Below are positions 1 to 7,094 of a DNA stretch of 9,113 nucleotides, piece after piece. Position 1 is the first letter of the stretch, and the number at the start of each line of letters is the position of its first letter. The DNA lies in contig JBEQBT010000130.1 in the NCBI GenBank assembly GCA_041639705.1, positions 1 to 9,113 of the forward strand, given 5' to 3'. The notes under the pieces were generated by a model. That model worked only from the letters and a program-made list of their open reading frames with translations. It ran no database searches and was not told the DNA's origin. The translations under genes and the position numbers were made by a program. Origin of the DNA: JARDZI01 sp041639705 (GTDB taxonomy: Bacteria > Bacillota > Clostridia > Clostridiales > Caloramatoraceae).

Positions 1-830
1 ACAAGTATTAATATTGCAAATGCAACAGCATCCTTATACATTGAGCCTCCAGAAGCACTTACTATTGTTTCTGTCATCCCGAGGAAAAAGCCTCCGAACA
101 TTGCACCTGGTATTATTCCAATTCCTCCAATAACTGCAGCTATAAATGCCTTTAAGCCTGGAATAACTCCCATAAGAGGGTTAATAGTATTATAATAAAC
201 ACCTACAAGCACCCCTCCAGCTCCAGCAAGTGCTGAACCGATTGCAAAGGTATAGGATATGGTTTTGTTCACATTAATGCCCATGAGTTGTGCAGCATCA
301 CTGTCCTGAGAAACTGCTCTCATAGCTTTTCCTACCTTTGTTTTGTGTATTATATATTGCAGTATAACCATTAACACAATTGTAGTAACTATTATATAGA
401 TATCTCTAACGTTTAAAACAACTCCATTGTTGAATAATTTAATGCTTTTATCAGGTAATACTCTTGGAAAAGATCGTATCTCTGGTCCGGCAAAATACAT
501 AGTACCATATTCTAAAAAAAGTGAAACGCTGATTGCAGTAATCAGAGCTGCAATTCTTGATGAATTTCTTATAGGTTTATATGCAATTTTTTCAATTCCA
601 ACTCCAATTAATGCACAAACAACCATGGCTATAAGCAAAGAGGGCAAAAATCCTAAACGGAGATTTGTAGTCAATATAAAACCAACATATGCGCCAAGCA
701 TATAAACATCTCCATGGGCAAAGTTTATTAAATTAATAATTCCGTATACCATGGTGTATCCAAGAGCCAGTAATCCATACACGCTTCCTAATGAGATTCC
801 GTTAATAACCTGCTGCATAAGCTGTTCCAT
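1..830 (-). CDS. livH: Branched-chain amino acid ABC transporter permease LivH (C-terminus cut by window edge)
   Basis: Integral membrane permease of the Liv/HAAT-type importer. Together with a second permease (LivM), two ATPases and the binding protein encoded just upstream, it carries leucine, isoleucine and valine across the cytoplasmic membrane. I translated this frame by hand: 276 complete codons are visible, starting MEQLMQQVINGISLGSVYGL. The family signature ALGYTMVYGIINLINFAHGD lies at about residues 22-41, and the cytoplasmic loop that contacts the ATPase (GKAMRAVSQDSDAAQLMG) at about 168-185. Hydrophobic segments occur throughout. The family is usually 290-300 residues, so roughly 15-20 are missing beyond position 1. 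The start at 830 is preceded by GGAAG at a 9-base spacing; an ATG at 835 is in another frame. The gene follows the binding protein after 85 bp containing a strong hairpin. livM, livG and livF probably continue to the left, outside the window. Confidence 0.95.
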   Translation of the reverse strand, partial: MEQLMQQVINGISLGSVYGLLALGYTMVYGIINLINFAHGDVYMLGAYVGFILTTNLRLGFLPSLLIAMVVCALIGVGIEKIAYKPIRNSSRIAALITAISVSLFLEYGTMYFAGPEIRSFPRVLPDKSIKLFNNGVVLNVRDIYIIVTTIVLMVILQYIIHKTKVGKAMRAVSQDSDAAQLMGINVNKTISYTFAIGSALAGAGGVLVGVYYNTINPLMGVIPGLKAFIAAVIGGIGIIPGAMFGGFFLGMTETIVSASGGSMYKDAVAFAILIL

Positions 831-852
831 AGCATATCACTTCCTTTATAAT

Positions 853-893
853 TAACGAATGTATTCGGAAAAACATTCCAAATACATTCGTTA
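853..893 (-). repeat. Strong 18-bp intercistronic hairpin between the binding-protein gene and livH
   Basis: Arms 853-870 and 876-893 pair over 18 bp (one G-T wobble) around a 5-base loop. The outer 13 bp, TAACGAATGTATT with AATACATTCGTTA, are perfect. On the transcribed strand it is followed by ATTATAAAGG rather than a T-run, so it is not a canonical intrinsic terminator. The hairpin also sits directly before the livH ribosome binding site. The likely role, by inference, is to protect the 3' end of the binding-protein message or to slow read-through, giving more binding protein than permease. Confidence 0.8.
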
Positions 894-915
894 TATATTT
901 TTAATTTTTTAAAGC

Positions 916-2088
916 TTATGGTTCTACTTTTCTTAAGAAGGTTTGCTCACCATTCTTCATTTCAATTATTGTTATTGATTTAACTGCATTGTGGTTCTCA
1001 TCTACTGAGAAGGTTCCTGTTATACCAGAAAAGTCCTTTGTTGATGCCAATGCATCCTTTAGCTTAACAGAGTCTGCCACGCCGGCTCTAGTTAGAGCGT
1101 CTTTGAGGAAATATGCAAGGTCATATCCTAATGCATTAAAAGCATTTGGAACTTTTTTATATTCTGTATTAAATGCTTCCTTGAATTTTACCACCTCTGG
1201 GGTAGTATCCCCTGATGAATAGTGATTTGTAAAGAAAACCTTATTTAATGCAGCATTACCTGCAAGTTCTGCAAGTATAGGTGAATCATATCCGTCCCCT
1301 CCAAGAACTGGAAGATTAAGTCCAAGCTCCCTGGCTTGTTTTACTATTAATCCAACTTCTGTATAGTAACCTGGTAAGAACAATACGTCAGGATTTTTAG
1401 TTTTTATAGATGTTAAAACAGCTCTAAAATCAGTTTCATCTTGTTGATAAGCTTCTTCAGTTGCAACCTTACCACCAAGCTCTGCATATCTTTCCTTGAA
1501 CTTCTTTGCAAGACCCTTGCTGTAATCACTTGTTGAGTCAACAAGTATTGCTGCATTCTTACCAGCTAAATCGTTGTATGCGAAGTTTGCCATTATAACT
1601 CCCTGGAAGGAATCACTGAAGGAAGTTCTAAACATATATTCTCTTACCTTGCCATTTGAATCTACAGTTACATCATCAGCAGTTGCAGAGGCTGAAATTA
1701 GTGGAACCTTATTTTGACCCGCTACAGGAGCTGCAGACTTTGTATTTCCTGAAGTAGCAGCTCCAAGTATTGCAACTACCTTATCAACTGTTGCAAGTTT
1801 CATTGCTGCATTTGCAGCCTCTGTATTGTCTGACTTATTGTCAACCTTTACTAGTTCGATTTGTTTTCCAAGTACTCCACCCTTATCATTTATTTCTTTC
1901 ACGGCAAGTTCTATTCCTTCTGTTAATCCTTGACCGTACGTTGCAACTTTACCTGAAAGCTCATAGTCAAGTCCAACCTTAATTGTACTTGCATCATTTT
2001 TACTTGAGGTTGTTGCTTTTGAAGCACATCCTGTAAATAGGGAAGCAACTATTGATAATGACATTAATAATGCTAAAACTTTTTTCAT
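916..2088 (-). CDS. livJ: Branched-chain amino acid ABC transporter substrate-binding lipoprotein
   Basis: Extracellular, membrane-anchored binding protein that captures branched-chain amino acids and hands them to the LivHM permease. The 390-residue product begins with a lipoprotein signal peptide: a basic start MKK, a hydrophobic core, and the lipobox LFTGC with the lipidated cysteine at residue 21. The mature protein has the type I periplasmic-binding fold (Peripla_BP_6). It opens with IKVGLDYELSGKVATYGQG (about 36-54), has the ligand-site stretch AILGAATSGNTKSAAPVA (about 106-123), and has YMFRTSFSDSFQG (about 151-163) leading into the second lobe. Length is normal for the family. The start at 2088 has AAAGGG at an 8-base spacing. 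The gene lies about 220 nt downstream of an Ile-type T-box terminator and directly upstream of livH, which supports the substrate assignment. The symbol livJ is by homology; a related hydrophobic amino acid as ligand cannot be excluded. Confidence 0.93.
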   Translation of the reverse strand: MKKVLALLMSLSIVASLFTGCASKATTSSKNDASTIKVGLDYELSGKVATYGQGLTEGIELAVKEINDKGGVLGKQIELVKVDNKSDNTEAANAAMKLATVDKVVAILGAATSGNTKSAAPVAGQNKVPLISASATADDVTVDSNGKVREYMFRTSFSDSFQGVIMANFAYNDLAGKNAAILVDSTSDYSKGLAKKFKERYAELGGKVATEEAYQQDETDFRAVLTSIKTKNPDVLFLPGYYTEVGLIVKQARELGLNLPVLGGDGYDSPILAELAGNAALNKVFFTNHYSSGDTTPEVVKFKEAFNTEYKKVPNAFNALGYDLAYFLKDALTRAGVADSVKLKDALASTKDFSGITGTFSVDENHNAVKSITIIEMKNGEQTFLRKVEP

Positions 2089-2183
2089 AATTTACACCCT
2101 TTCTTTTTCAAATATTTTTTTGGTTTACTATTTTGAAGTATAATACCATCTTCATCCTGTAGAGATGAAATCCCCACATGCAT
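2085..2183 (-). CDS. Candidate 32-residue small ORF overlapping the start of the binding-protein gene
   Basis: An open frame from ATG at 2183 encodes MHVGISSLQDEDGIILQNSK followed by a lysine-rich tail ending KKGCKL. Its stop overlaps the binding-protein start as ATGA (2088-2085), the usual geometry of translational coupling. A perfect AGGAGG lies at 2191-2186, but only 2 bases before this ATG, which is too close for good initiation; the neighbouring ATG at 2179 is better spaced. About 33 stop-free codons in AT-rich sequence are only mildly unlikely by chance. I recognise no family. This is an alternative reading to the 23-residue ORF in the overlapping frame. Confidence 0.2.
   Translation of the reverse strand: MHVGISSLQDEDGIILQNSKPKKYLKKKGCKL
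2108..2179 (-). CDS. Candidate 23-residue leader peptide with a perfect ribosome binding site
   Basis: AGGAGG at 2191-2186 is 6 bases from ATG at 2179, the best ribosome binding site in the whole liv leader. The frame encodes MWGFHLYRMKMVLYFKIVNQ plus KNI and stops at 2108, 19 bases before the binding-protein start. It lies after the T-box terminator, so it would be translated only in read-through transcripts. It has two isoleucines and one valine and no run of regulatory codons, so a classic codon-stalling leader is unlikely. It may be a real micro-protein or a ribosome-loading site that exposes the downstream start. No homologue is known to me. Confidence 0.3.
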   Translation of the reverse strand: MWGFHLYRMKMVLYFKIVNQKNI

Positions 2184-2307
2184 CGCCTCCTATCTGGAGA
2201 TAAACAATACGTAAACTTAATTTATATAGTGGAAAAATAAGCAATCATCACCCTTTTTTTACGCTACATAAATTTTAGTTGAAGTTTGTTTATCTAAAAT
2301 AATGTAT

Positions 2308-2346
2308 AAAAAAAGCCCCTATGTGTATAACTATACATATAGAGGC
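2308..2346 (-). terminator. Intrinsic terminator of the T-box leader
   Basis: On the minus strand a 15-bp stem with one A-C mismatch and one G-T pair has arms 2346-2332 (GCCTCTATATGTATA) and 2329-2315 (TATACACATAGGGGC). It is followed by seven T residues (2314-2308). Its 5' arm shares the CGCCTCT segment with the antiterminator, so the two structures exclude each other, as expected for a T-box that acts on transcription. Confidence 0.92.
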
Positions 2347-2549
2347 GCCATTAACGCTGTACCACTCTATTTTAGTATTACCTAAGGCAATACTCTCATA
2401 AGGTTCTATCAAACCTCGGGTTTTTAACGGACCCACCGGTATAGCTTACATTGCTTAGTTCAGCTATACAACTCAGAAGTGATCATTACTATCAAACCAA
2501 TATCGGATTTCACCTAGACCGACTCTCTGCCACTGATTTTCTGATAGCT
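2308..2549 (-). ncRNA. T-box riboswitch, specifier reads ATC (isoleucine)
   Basis: A tRNA-sensing leader controlling the liv transporter genes. Stem I is closed by AGCTAT (2549-2544) with ATAGCT (2467-2462) and contains the AGAGAGTC segment typical of stem I. The specifier loop reads ATGATCACTTCTGAG; the triplet directly before ACTTCTGAG is ATC (2483-2481), followed by the expected purine. A CGGTGGGTCCG hairpin whose loop can pair with the nearby ACCC matches the stem IIA/B pseudoknot. Stem III is AGTATTGCC-TTA-GGTAATACT (2394-2374). The antiterminator is AGAG-TGGTACA-GCG-loop-CGC-CTCT (2368-2341), whose bulge carries the TGGT that pairs with an ACCA tRNA end, compatible with tRNA-Ile. Uncharged tRNA-Ile should stabilise it and prevent termination. 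The specifier was read by eye; ATG, also followed by A, is the next candidate. Confidence 0.93.
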
Positions 2550-2646
2550 TTGTCTTCATCATTGTTTTTGTAAAGTGTTATTATTTATGGTTTTGAAATA
2601 ATTCGATATAGTATTATAACTCTTCAAAACAATTATATTGTTTATA

Positions 2647-2675
2647 ACTTTATCACCATAAAGTGTTAAAGTCAA
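2647..2675 (-). promoter_or_regulatory. Probable promoter of the T-box/liv operon
   Basis: On the minus strand TTGACT (2675-2670) is separated by 17 bases from TAAAGT (2652-2647), a near-consensus -35 with a moderate -10 box. Transcription would begin near 2640, about 90 nt before stem I, which is rather long for a T-box. A TATAAT at 2618-2613 is a better -10 and closer to the leader, but I see no good -35 at the right distance from it. Either may be used. Confidence 0.6.
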
Positions 2676-2805
2676 TAGGAAATTTAAAAAAATATAATTA
2701 TTTTTTAATGCATAATTATAATAAATGATTCAAAATACTAATTGCGTAATATTTACATTTTTTTATTGGCTATTAGTCGTAACTGATTGCTTTACTCCGA
2801 TAAAA

Positions 2806-2924
2806 ATAGTAGTGGCTGATGCCCACATCAGCTGGGGTATTTTTGGTTTAAATGATTTCATATCTGATGTAGATATCGTAATAAACCATAATACCCTGTC
2901 GATGTGGGCATCGACCACTACTAT
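2806..2924. repeat. Long imperfect inverted repeat with three nested hairpins, downstream of hydF
   Basis: The arms 2806-2850 and 2882-2924 are inverted copies of each other. They share ATAGTAGTGG at the outer end, GATGCCCACATC in the middle and GGTTTA at the inner end, with a few mismatches and two gap bases. Each arm also contains its own 7-bp hairpin: GCTGATG-ccca-CATCAGC on the left and GTCGATG-tggg-CATCGAC on the right. The 31-base centre contains a third, ATATCT-gatgt-AGATAT (2860-2876). The element begins 8 bases after the hydF stop and is followed on the minus strand by TTTTT, so it may act as the hydF terminator. It could also be a small mobile element; TA dinucleotides flank both ends. 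No known family is recognised. Confidence 0.8.
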
Positions 2925-2932
2925 AATACAAA

Positions 2933-4129
2933 TCAATAGGGTAAATCTATTTTATCCAAAATGCCTGATAAATAGGCTATGGTTACCCCATAATTTGTCA
3001 TCGGAACATTGGCGGCTTTAGCCCTTTCAATACGGGACATCATATATTTCCTGTTGAACATACAAGCACCGCAGTGAATTATTAGGTCATACCCCGAAAT
3101 ATCCTCTGGAAAATCAGTGCCACTTACAATTTCAACTGTTAATCCTGAACCTACCCTCTGTTTTAAAAACCGAGGTATTTTTTCCCTGCCTATATCCTCG
3201 GTTAGTGGAGCATGTGTACAAGCTTCTGTAATCAAAACCCTTGAAGCCTCTGTTAAGCTTGATATAGCTTCGGCGCTTTTCATAAAATAGTTTAGATCCC
3301 CCTTATTACCTGCCATTAAAACAGAAAAGGATGTAAGCATACTATCCCTTGGCTTTTTGTCATAAACTGTCTTGAATACCTGGGAGTCGGTAATAATAAG
3401 CTTCGGTGGATTTTTTAATGACCCAAGGGCAGAATCAAGCATATCTGTTGTTATGCTAATAGCGATACATTTTTTATCAAGCAGTTCACGGATAACCTGG
3501 ACCTGGGGTAGAATGAGTCTGCCCTTTGGTGCCTGAATATCCTGTGGCATAACAAGCAGCACCACATCACCAGCCTTTGCTAAATTGGCTGTTATACTCT
3601 TGCTTTCAAAATCCTCAGGAAGTGAGCGAATCAACTCTTCCCTTATTGCATCAATTCCGTATTTATTTAATGCACTGACTAATATTGGTGACAATTTGCA
3701 TTTTCCTTCAATAGATTTTCTGATTTCATCAGTGTTTGAAATACTATCAGTTTTATTTATTATAGTTATTACTGGTATGTGTTTTTCCTTTAATTTTTCA
3801 ACCCAGCTTAATTCCTCATCTGAAACCTCTTCGCAAAAGAGCACAAGTGCTATTTCAGTTTTCTCTATTGCTTTTATTGTTTGGGAAATACGCAGCATGC
3901 CTATTTCACCAACATCATCAAAACCAGGAGTATCAATGAAAACGCAGGGCCCAATACCATGGATTTCCATTGACTTGTAAACAGGGTCAGTTGTGGTGCC
4001 GGCAATATCTGAAACAAGAGCAATGGCTTGATTTGTTAATGCATTTATGAGTGAAGATTTTCCGGTGTTTCTTTTACCGAAAATACCTATATGCAGCCGG
4101 TTAGAACGTGGTGTGTCCTGTAAACTCAT
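2933..4129 (-). CDS. hydF: [FeFe]-hydrogenase maturation GTPase HydF
   Basis: Scaffold GTPase that receives the diiron subcluster made with HydE and HydG and delivers it to apo-hydrogenase in the cytoplasm. The 398-residue protein has the full three-domain plan. The N-terminal Ras-like GTPase carries the P-loop GKRNTGKSS (18-26), the switch threonines in AGTTTD (43-48), DTPG (66-69), NKTD (125-128) and SAL (152-154). A middle dimerisation domain follows. The C-terminal iron-sulfur domain has the conserved ligand set CTH (C304, H306) and HCGAC (H352, C353, C356). All catalytic and cluster residues expected for an active family member are present and the length is normal. The start at 4129 has GGGAG at a 7-base spacing. 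It is the last gene of the operon, 27 bp after hydG, and is followed by a palindromic element that may terminate transcription. Confidence 0.98.
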   Translation of the reverse strand: MSLQDTPRSNRLHIGIFGKRNTGKSSLINALTNQAIALVSDIAGTTTDPVYKSMEIHGIGPCVFIDTPGFDDVGEIGMLRISQTIKAIEKTEIALVLFCEEVSDEELSWVEKLKEKHIPVITIINKTDSISNTDEIRKSIEGKCKLSPILVSALNKYGIDAIREELIRSLPEDFESKSITANLAKAGDVVLLVMPQDIQAPKGRLILPQVQVIRELLDKKCIAISITTDMLDSALGSLKNPPKLIITDSQVFKTVYDKKPRDSMLTSFSVLMAGNKGDLNYFMKSAEAISSLTEASRVLITEACTHAPLTEDIGREKIPRFLKQRVGSGLTVEIVSGTDFPEDISGYDLIIHCGACMFNRKYMMSRIERAKAANVPMTNYGVTIAYLSGILDKIDLPY

Positions 4130-4156
4130 ATTATTACTCCCTTCAATCTTATAACA

Positions 4157-5575
4157 TCAGAACCTAAAGTCTCTTTTACCACTGGCTATTTCATTAAGAT
4201 ACTTAATAGCGGTATTTTTAACCTTTTCATTTGGGATATTGTTCAGCTCTATTTTAATCAGTTTTTCTCCTTTTTCCTTTGTATGTGAAGAAGCATAATC
4301 CTCTAAATATTCCTTCAATGTAAGTAATGCATTTGGTTGACAACAGTTGGCGATTTGGCCAGATTTAACAAGTTGCATAAAGCGGTCGCCAGTCCTACCC
4401 TCACGGTAGCAAGCTGTACAGAAGCTTGGAATAAACCCAAGCTCAATGAGCCAGTTTACAACCTGATCCAAAGTACGTTTGTCCTCAACGTCAAATTGAG
4501 CTGAATTTTCATCCTCTGGTTCTTGCTCATCATAACCGCCCACACTTGTTTTGGAACCACCACTAACCTGAGATATACCAAGTTGTAGGGCTCTTTCACG
4601 AGTCTTTTGTGATTCTCTTGTTGATATAATCATTCCAGTATATGGAACAGCAATTCTAAGTATTGCAATTATTTTTTCAAACATTTCATCTGAAATGGCA
4701 TTGGAAAAATCATCAGGATCAATATCGTCAGCAGGTCTAATACGAGGTACACTAATGGTATGGGGTCCAACTCCCATTGCAGCCTCTAGATGCTCTGCGT
4801 GCATTAGAATACCAACAAAATCATATCGATAAAGATTAAGTCCAAACAATACACCAATTCCTACGTCGTCTATGCCACCCTCCATTGCTCTATCCATTGC
4901 TTCTGTGTGATAAGCATAATTGTGTTTTGGGCCGGTTGGGTGAAGTTCCTCATAAATTTTTTTATTATAGGTTTCTTGAAACAGTATATAAGTACCAATA
5001 CCTGCATCCTTTAGTTTTTTGTAATTTTCAACAGTAGTAGCAGCAATGTTAACATTAACACGACGAATCGCACCGTTCTTGTGTTTAATAGAATATATGG
5101 TTTTAATGCTTTCAAGCACATATTCGATTGGATTATTTATTGGATCCTCCCCAGTTTCAAGAGCCAGGCGTTTATGCCCCATATCCTGCAGTGCTATTAC
5201 TTCCCTGGCAATATCCTCCTGGGAAAGCTTTTTACGGGATATATGTTTGTTCTGCTGATGATATGGGCAGTAAACACATCCGTTTACGCAATAATTGGAG
5301 AGATAAAGTGGAGCAAACATAACTATTCTGTTCCCATAAAATTTCTGCTTTATTTCCCTTGCTAGCTTATACATTTTCTCATTTTCATCCTCAAGCTGGC
5401 ATTCAAGAAGTAATGCTGCCTCACGATGGGAGATTCCTTTAAAGTTTTTTGCTTTTTCAATAATACTTTCTATCAGTTCACGGTTATTCCTGTTTTTCTC
5501 AGCAAAATCTAGTGTGCTAATTATTTCACTATCATTTATAAAGTCTTCTGCTTTTTTTGATTTTACGTCATACAT
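4157..5575 (-). CDS. hydG: [FeFe]-hydrogenase H-cluster radical SAM maturase HydG (tyrosine lyase)
   Basis: Radical SAM enzyme that cleaves tyrosine to p-cresol and dehydroglycine and converts the latter to the CO and cyanide ligands of the H-cluster as an Fe(CO)2CN synthon. The 472-residue sequence shows the radical SAM motif CVNGCVYC (C96, C100, C103). It also has the HydG-specific C-terminal motif for the second, five-iron cluster, CX2CX22C (C386, C389, C412), with an additional cysteine at 411. The C-terminal cluster distinguishes it from the related ThiH. The stretch ALETGEDP (about 138-145) matches the SAM-binding GE region of the ThiH/HydG family. Length is typical. The start at 5575 follows AAGGAG at an 8-base spacing. 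The gene lies between hydE (126-bp gap with hairpins) and hydF (27-bp gap). Confidence 0.98.
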   Translation of the reverse strand: MYDVKSKKAEDFINDSEIISTLDFAEKNRNNRELIESIIEKAKNFKGISHREAALLLECQLEDENEKMYKLAREIKQKFYGNRIVMFAPLYLSNYCVNGCVYCPYHQQNKHISRKKLSQEDIAREVIALQDMGHKRLALETGEDPINNPIEYVLESIKTIYSIKHKNGAIRRVNVNIAATTVENYKKLKDAGIGTYILFQETYNKKIYEELHPTGPKHNYAYHTEAMDRAMEGGIDDVGIGVLFGLNLYRYDFVGILMHAEHLEAAMGVGPHTISVPRIRPADDIDPDDFSNAISDEMFEKIIAILRIAVPYTGMIISTRESQKTRERALQLGISQVSGGSKTSVGGYDEQEPEDENSAQFDVEDKRTLDQVVNWLIELGFIPSFCTACYREGRTGDRFMQLVKSGQIANCCQPNALLTLKEYLEDYASSHTKEKGEKLIKIELNNIPNEKVKNTAIKYLNEIASGKRDFRF

Positions 5576-5604
5576 AATAACAGCTCCTTTTTTATCAATT
5601 TCTA

Positions 5605-5700
5605 AGACTCCACCTTCTATAAGGTGGAGTTTCTACTTTTTGCCTCAGGTGGGGTAGAGTCCCCACCTGAAGTCTCGATGTTCAGCTTTAGCTAAACGAG
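5605..5700. repeat. Three-hairpin palindromic intergenic element between hydE and hydG
   Basis: Three adjacent hairpins almost fill the 126-bp gap. The first is ACTCCACCTT-ctat-AAGGTGGAGT (5607-5630), a perfect 10-bp stem. The second is TCAGGTGGGG-tagagt-CCCCACCTGA (5645-5670), also a perfect 10-bp stem. The third (5673-5700) has CTCG/CGAG at its base and TTCAGC-ttta-GCTAAA above, with a 3-base bulge. None has a clean terminal T-run on the minus strand. The arrangement resembles REP-like or IS200/IS605-end-like repeats; that is a resemblance only. It could also be an mRNA processing or stabilising site that sets the HydE:HydG ratio. Confidence 0.75.
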
Positions 5701-5701
5701 T

Positions 5702-6751
5702 TCACTTAGATTTAAGAGGTTTAAAATCTCCTCTGTCAACAACAATCTCATACCCTATGTTTTTCATACGATTTTCCAGACAGAATCTGCATTCTGCTGC
5801 TTCCTCCCCAGTACATATTTTATCATCATAGAGTTCATATTTTTTACGAACTCCTATAGGAGAAAGATTAGGCATAACTACATTTGCGCCTGCAAGAATT
5901 CCTTTTTCACGGCCTTGAGGATGAATTGTTCCCAGGGCAGTTGTTGCAGGAATAAGTGCATTAGGTATCATTAAGCGCAAAATACCAATAAGAAAAAGTG
6001 TAAGCTCAAGGCTGCCTTTGACCTTATCTGCAAAGGGTGTGTCGTGATGTGGAATAAATGGTCCGATTCCAATCATTTGAGGAGATAATTCCTTTATAAA
6101 TAGTAAATCCTCTGCAAGATTTTCAAATGTTTGAAAGGGTGAACCTACCATAAAGCCTGATCCTACCTGATATCCTATTTTTTTAAGTGTCCAAAGACAA
6201 TCCTTGCGGTTTTTAAGTGAAAGTGACTTTGGATGGAGTAGTGTGTAATGCTCAGAATTGGCAGTTTCGTGTCGAAGTAAATATCTCTCTGCACCGGCAT
6301 TATAATATGCCCTGTAGGACTCCTCACTTTTTTCGCCAATGGATAGGGTTACTGCACAATCAGGATAATTTGTTTTAATATTTGAAATTATATCCACCAA
6401 ATCAGAATCACTGTAATTATTATCCTCTCCTCCCTGGAGTACAAAGGTGCGAAAGCCCAGGGAATATCCATTTTTACAGCAGTTTAGAATATCATTGGAG
6501 CTTAGCCTATATCGCTCAACATTAGAGTTTCCTGCCCTAATACCACAGTAGTAGCAGTTATTTTTACAATAGTTTGAAAACTCTATTAGTCCCCTTGTAT
6601 AAATTCTATTTCCAAAATATTTGTTTGAAATATTTCTTGCCCTTTCAAATAAGTATTCGGAAAGCTCAGGTGAATAATTGGATAGCAGTAATACAAATTC
6701 ATTTTTATCAAGTAATCCTGTTGCTTCTAGTTTGTTTATTAGTTTTTTCAT
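5702..6751 (-). CDS. hydE: [FeFe]-hydrogenase H-cluster radical SAM maturase HydE
   Basis: Radical SAM maturase that acts on the iron-CO-CN-cysteine product of HydG on the way to the dithiomethylamine-bridged diiron subcluster. The 349-residue length agrees with characterised HydE proteins. The SAM cluster motif is CKNNCYYC (C62, C66, C69). A second, non-essential cluster motif typical of many HydE proteins, CX7CX2C, is present near the C-terminus (C313, C321, C324). LQGGED (105-110) is the SAM-binding glycine-rich turn, and RYLLRHETAN (156-165) lies in the barrel core. The related BioB and PylB proteins lack the C-terminal motif, and the neighbours settle the identity. The start at 6751 has AAAGGAG at a 5-base spacing. 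This ribosome binding site touches the stop codon of the preceding gene, 10 bp upstream, so the two are probably translationally coupled. Confidence 0.98.
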   Translation of the reverse strand: MKKLINKLEATGLLDKNEFVLLLSNYSPELSEYLFERARNISNKYFGNRIYTRGLIEFSNYCKNNCYYCGIRAGNSNVERYRLSSNDILNCCKNGYSLGFRTFVLQGGEDNNYSDSDLVDIISNIKTNYPDCAVTLSIGEKSEESYRAYYNAGAERYLLRHETANSEHYTLLHPKSLSLKNRKDCLWTLKKIGYQVGSGFMVGSPFQTFENLAEDLLFIKELSPQMIGIGPFIPHHDTPFADKVKGSLELTLFLIGILRLMIPNALIPATTALGTIHPQGREKGILAGANVVMPNLSPIGVRKKYELYDDKICTGEEAAECRFCLENRMKNIGYEIVVDRGDFKPLKSK

Positions 6752-6761
6752 AGCATCTCCT

Positions 6762-7019
6762 TTATATATCTGAAGATATTTTTGAATAAATTGTTTTTGT
6801 TGTTATATGGGGAAGCATACCCAGTTTTCCAGAAAGTGCACTTATAGTATCGTTTGGTGCATCTAGTACAATACTAATAATTGATACACTTTTCTTTTGA
6901 TAGGGAAGTCCCATTCTCCCAATGATGTACTGGGAATATTCACTAAGGATATTGTTGAGCTTTTCGATAGATTCCTTGCTTTCTACGATAATACCGATTA
7001 AAGCAATTCTCGTTTCCAT
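6762..7019 (-). CDS. TM1266-type iron-only hydrogenase system putative regulator
   Basis: Small ACT/ferredoxin-fold protein of the family annotated as iron-only hydrogenase system regulator (type TM1266), usually found beside hydE, hydF and hydG. The 85-residue sequence carries family hallmarks: RIALIGIIVE (4-13), YIIGRMGLPY (31-40), VSIISIVLDAPNDTISAL (45-62) and GKLGMLP (64-70). It resembles the C-terminal sensing domain of NikR, but no DNA-binding domain is present, so how it would regulate is unknown; the role is inferred from family and context. An upstream in-frame ATG at 7088 would add 23 residues, but I prefer the start at 7019: AAAGGA lies at a 9-base spacing and METRIALIGI matches the family N-terminus. 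It is the first gene of the hyd operon, 10 bp before hydE, and follows a long leader with an intrinsic terminator. Confidence 0.9.
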   Translation of the reverse strand: METRIALIGIIVESKESIEKLNNILSEYSQYIIGRMGLPYQKKSVSIISIVLDAPNDTISALSGKLGMLPHITTKTIYSKISSDI

Positions 7020-7094
7020 ATCACATATTCCTTTCCTAATTTTTTGAAGTATAAAAATTTTAAATTTTGTCTTTGTAGTAGCAAACACTGCTCA

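Noticed and set aside
427..705. 92-codon plus-strand open frame
   Set aside because: It lies entirely antisense to livH, whose translation matches the family over its whole visible length; no ribosome binding site or family match is seen.
2806..2924. Integron attC site
   Set aside because: The nested palindromic form is suggestive, but the conserved outer GTTRRRY/RYYYAAC boxes are absent and no integrase or cassette array is present.
2725..3021. 98-codon plus-strand open frame
   Set aside because: It runs through both arms of the long inverted repeat and into the antisense of hydF; the composition is that of translated palindrome, with no family match.
3585..3980. 131-codon plus-strand open frame
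   Set aside because: Antisense to the GTPase domain of hydF, where every motif is intact on the minus strand.
5046..5365. Three overlapping plus-strand open frames
   Set aside because: All are antisense to the radical SAM core of hydG and have no independent support.
7020..7088. Longer N-terminus for the TM1266-type protein (start at 7088)
   Set aside because: The added 23 residues do not match the family, and the good ribosome binding site is at the start at 7019.
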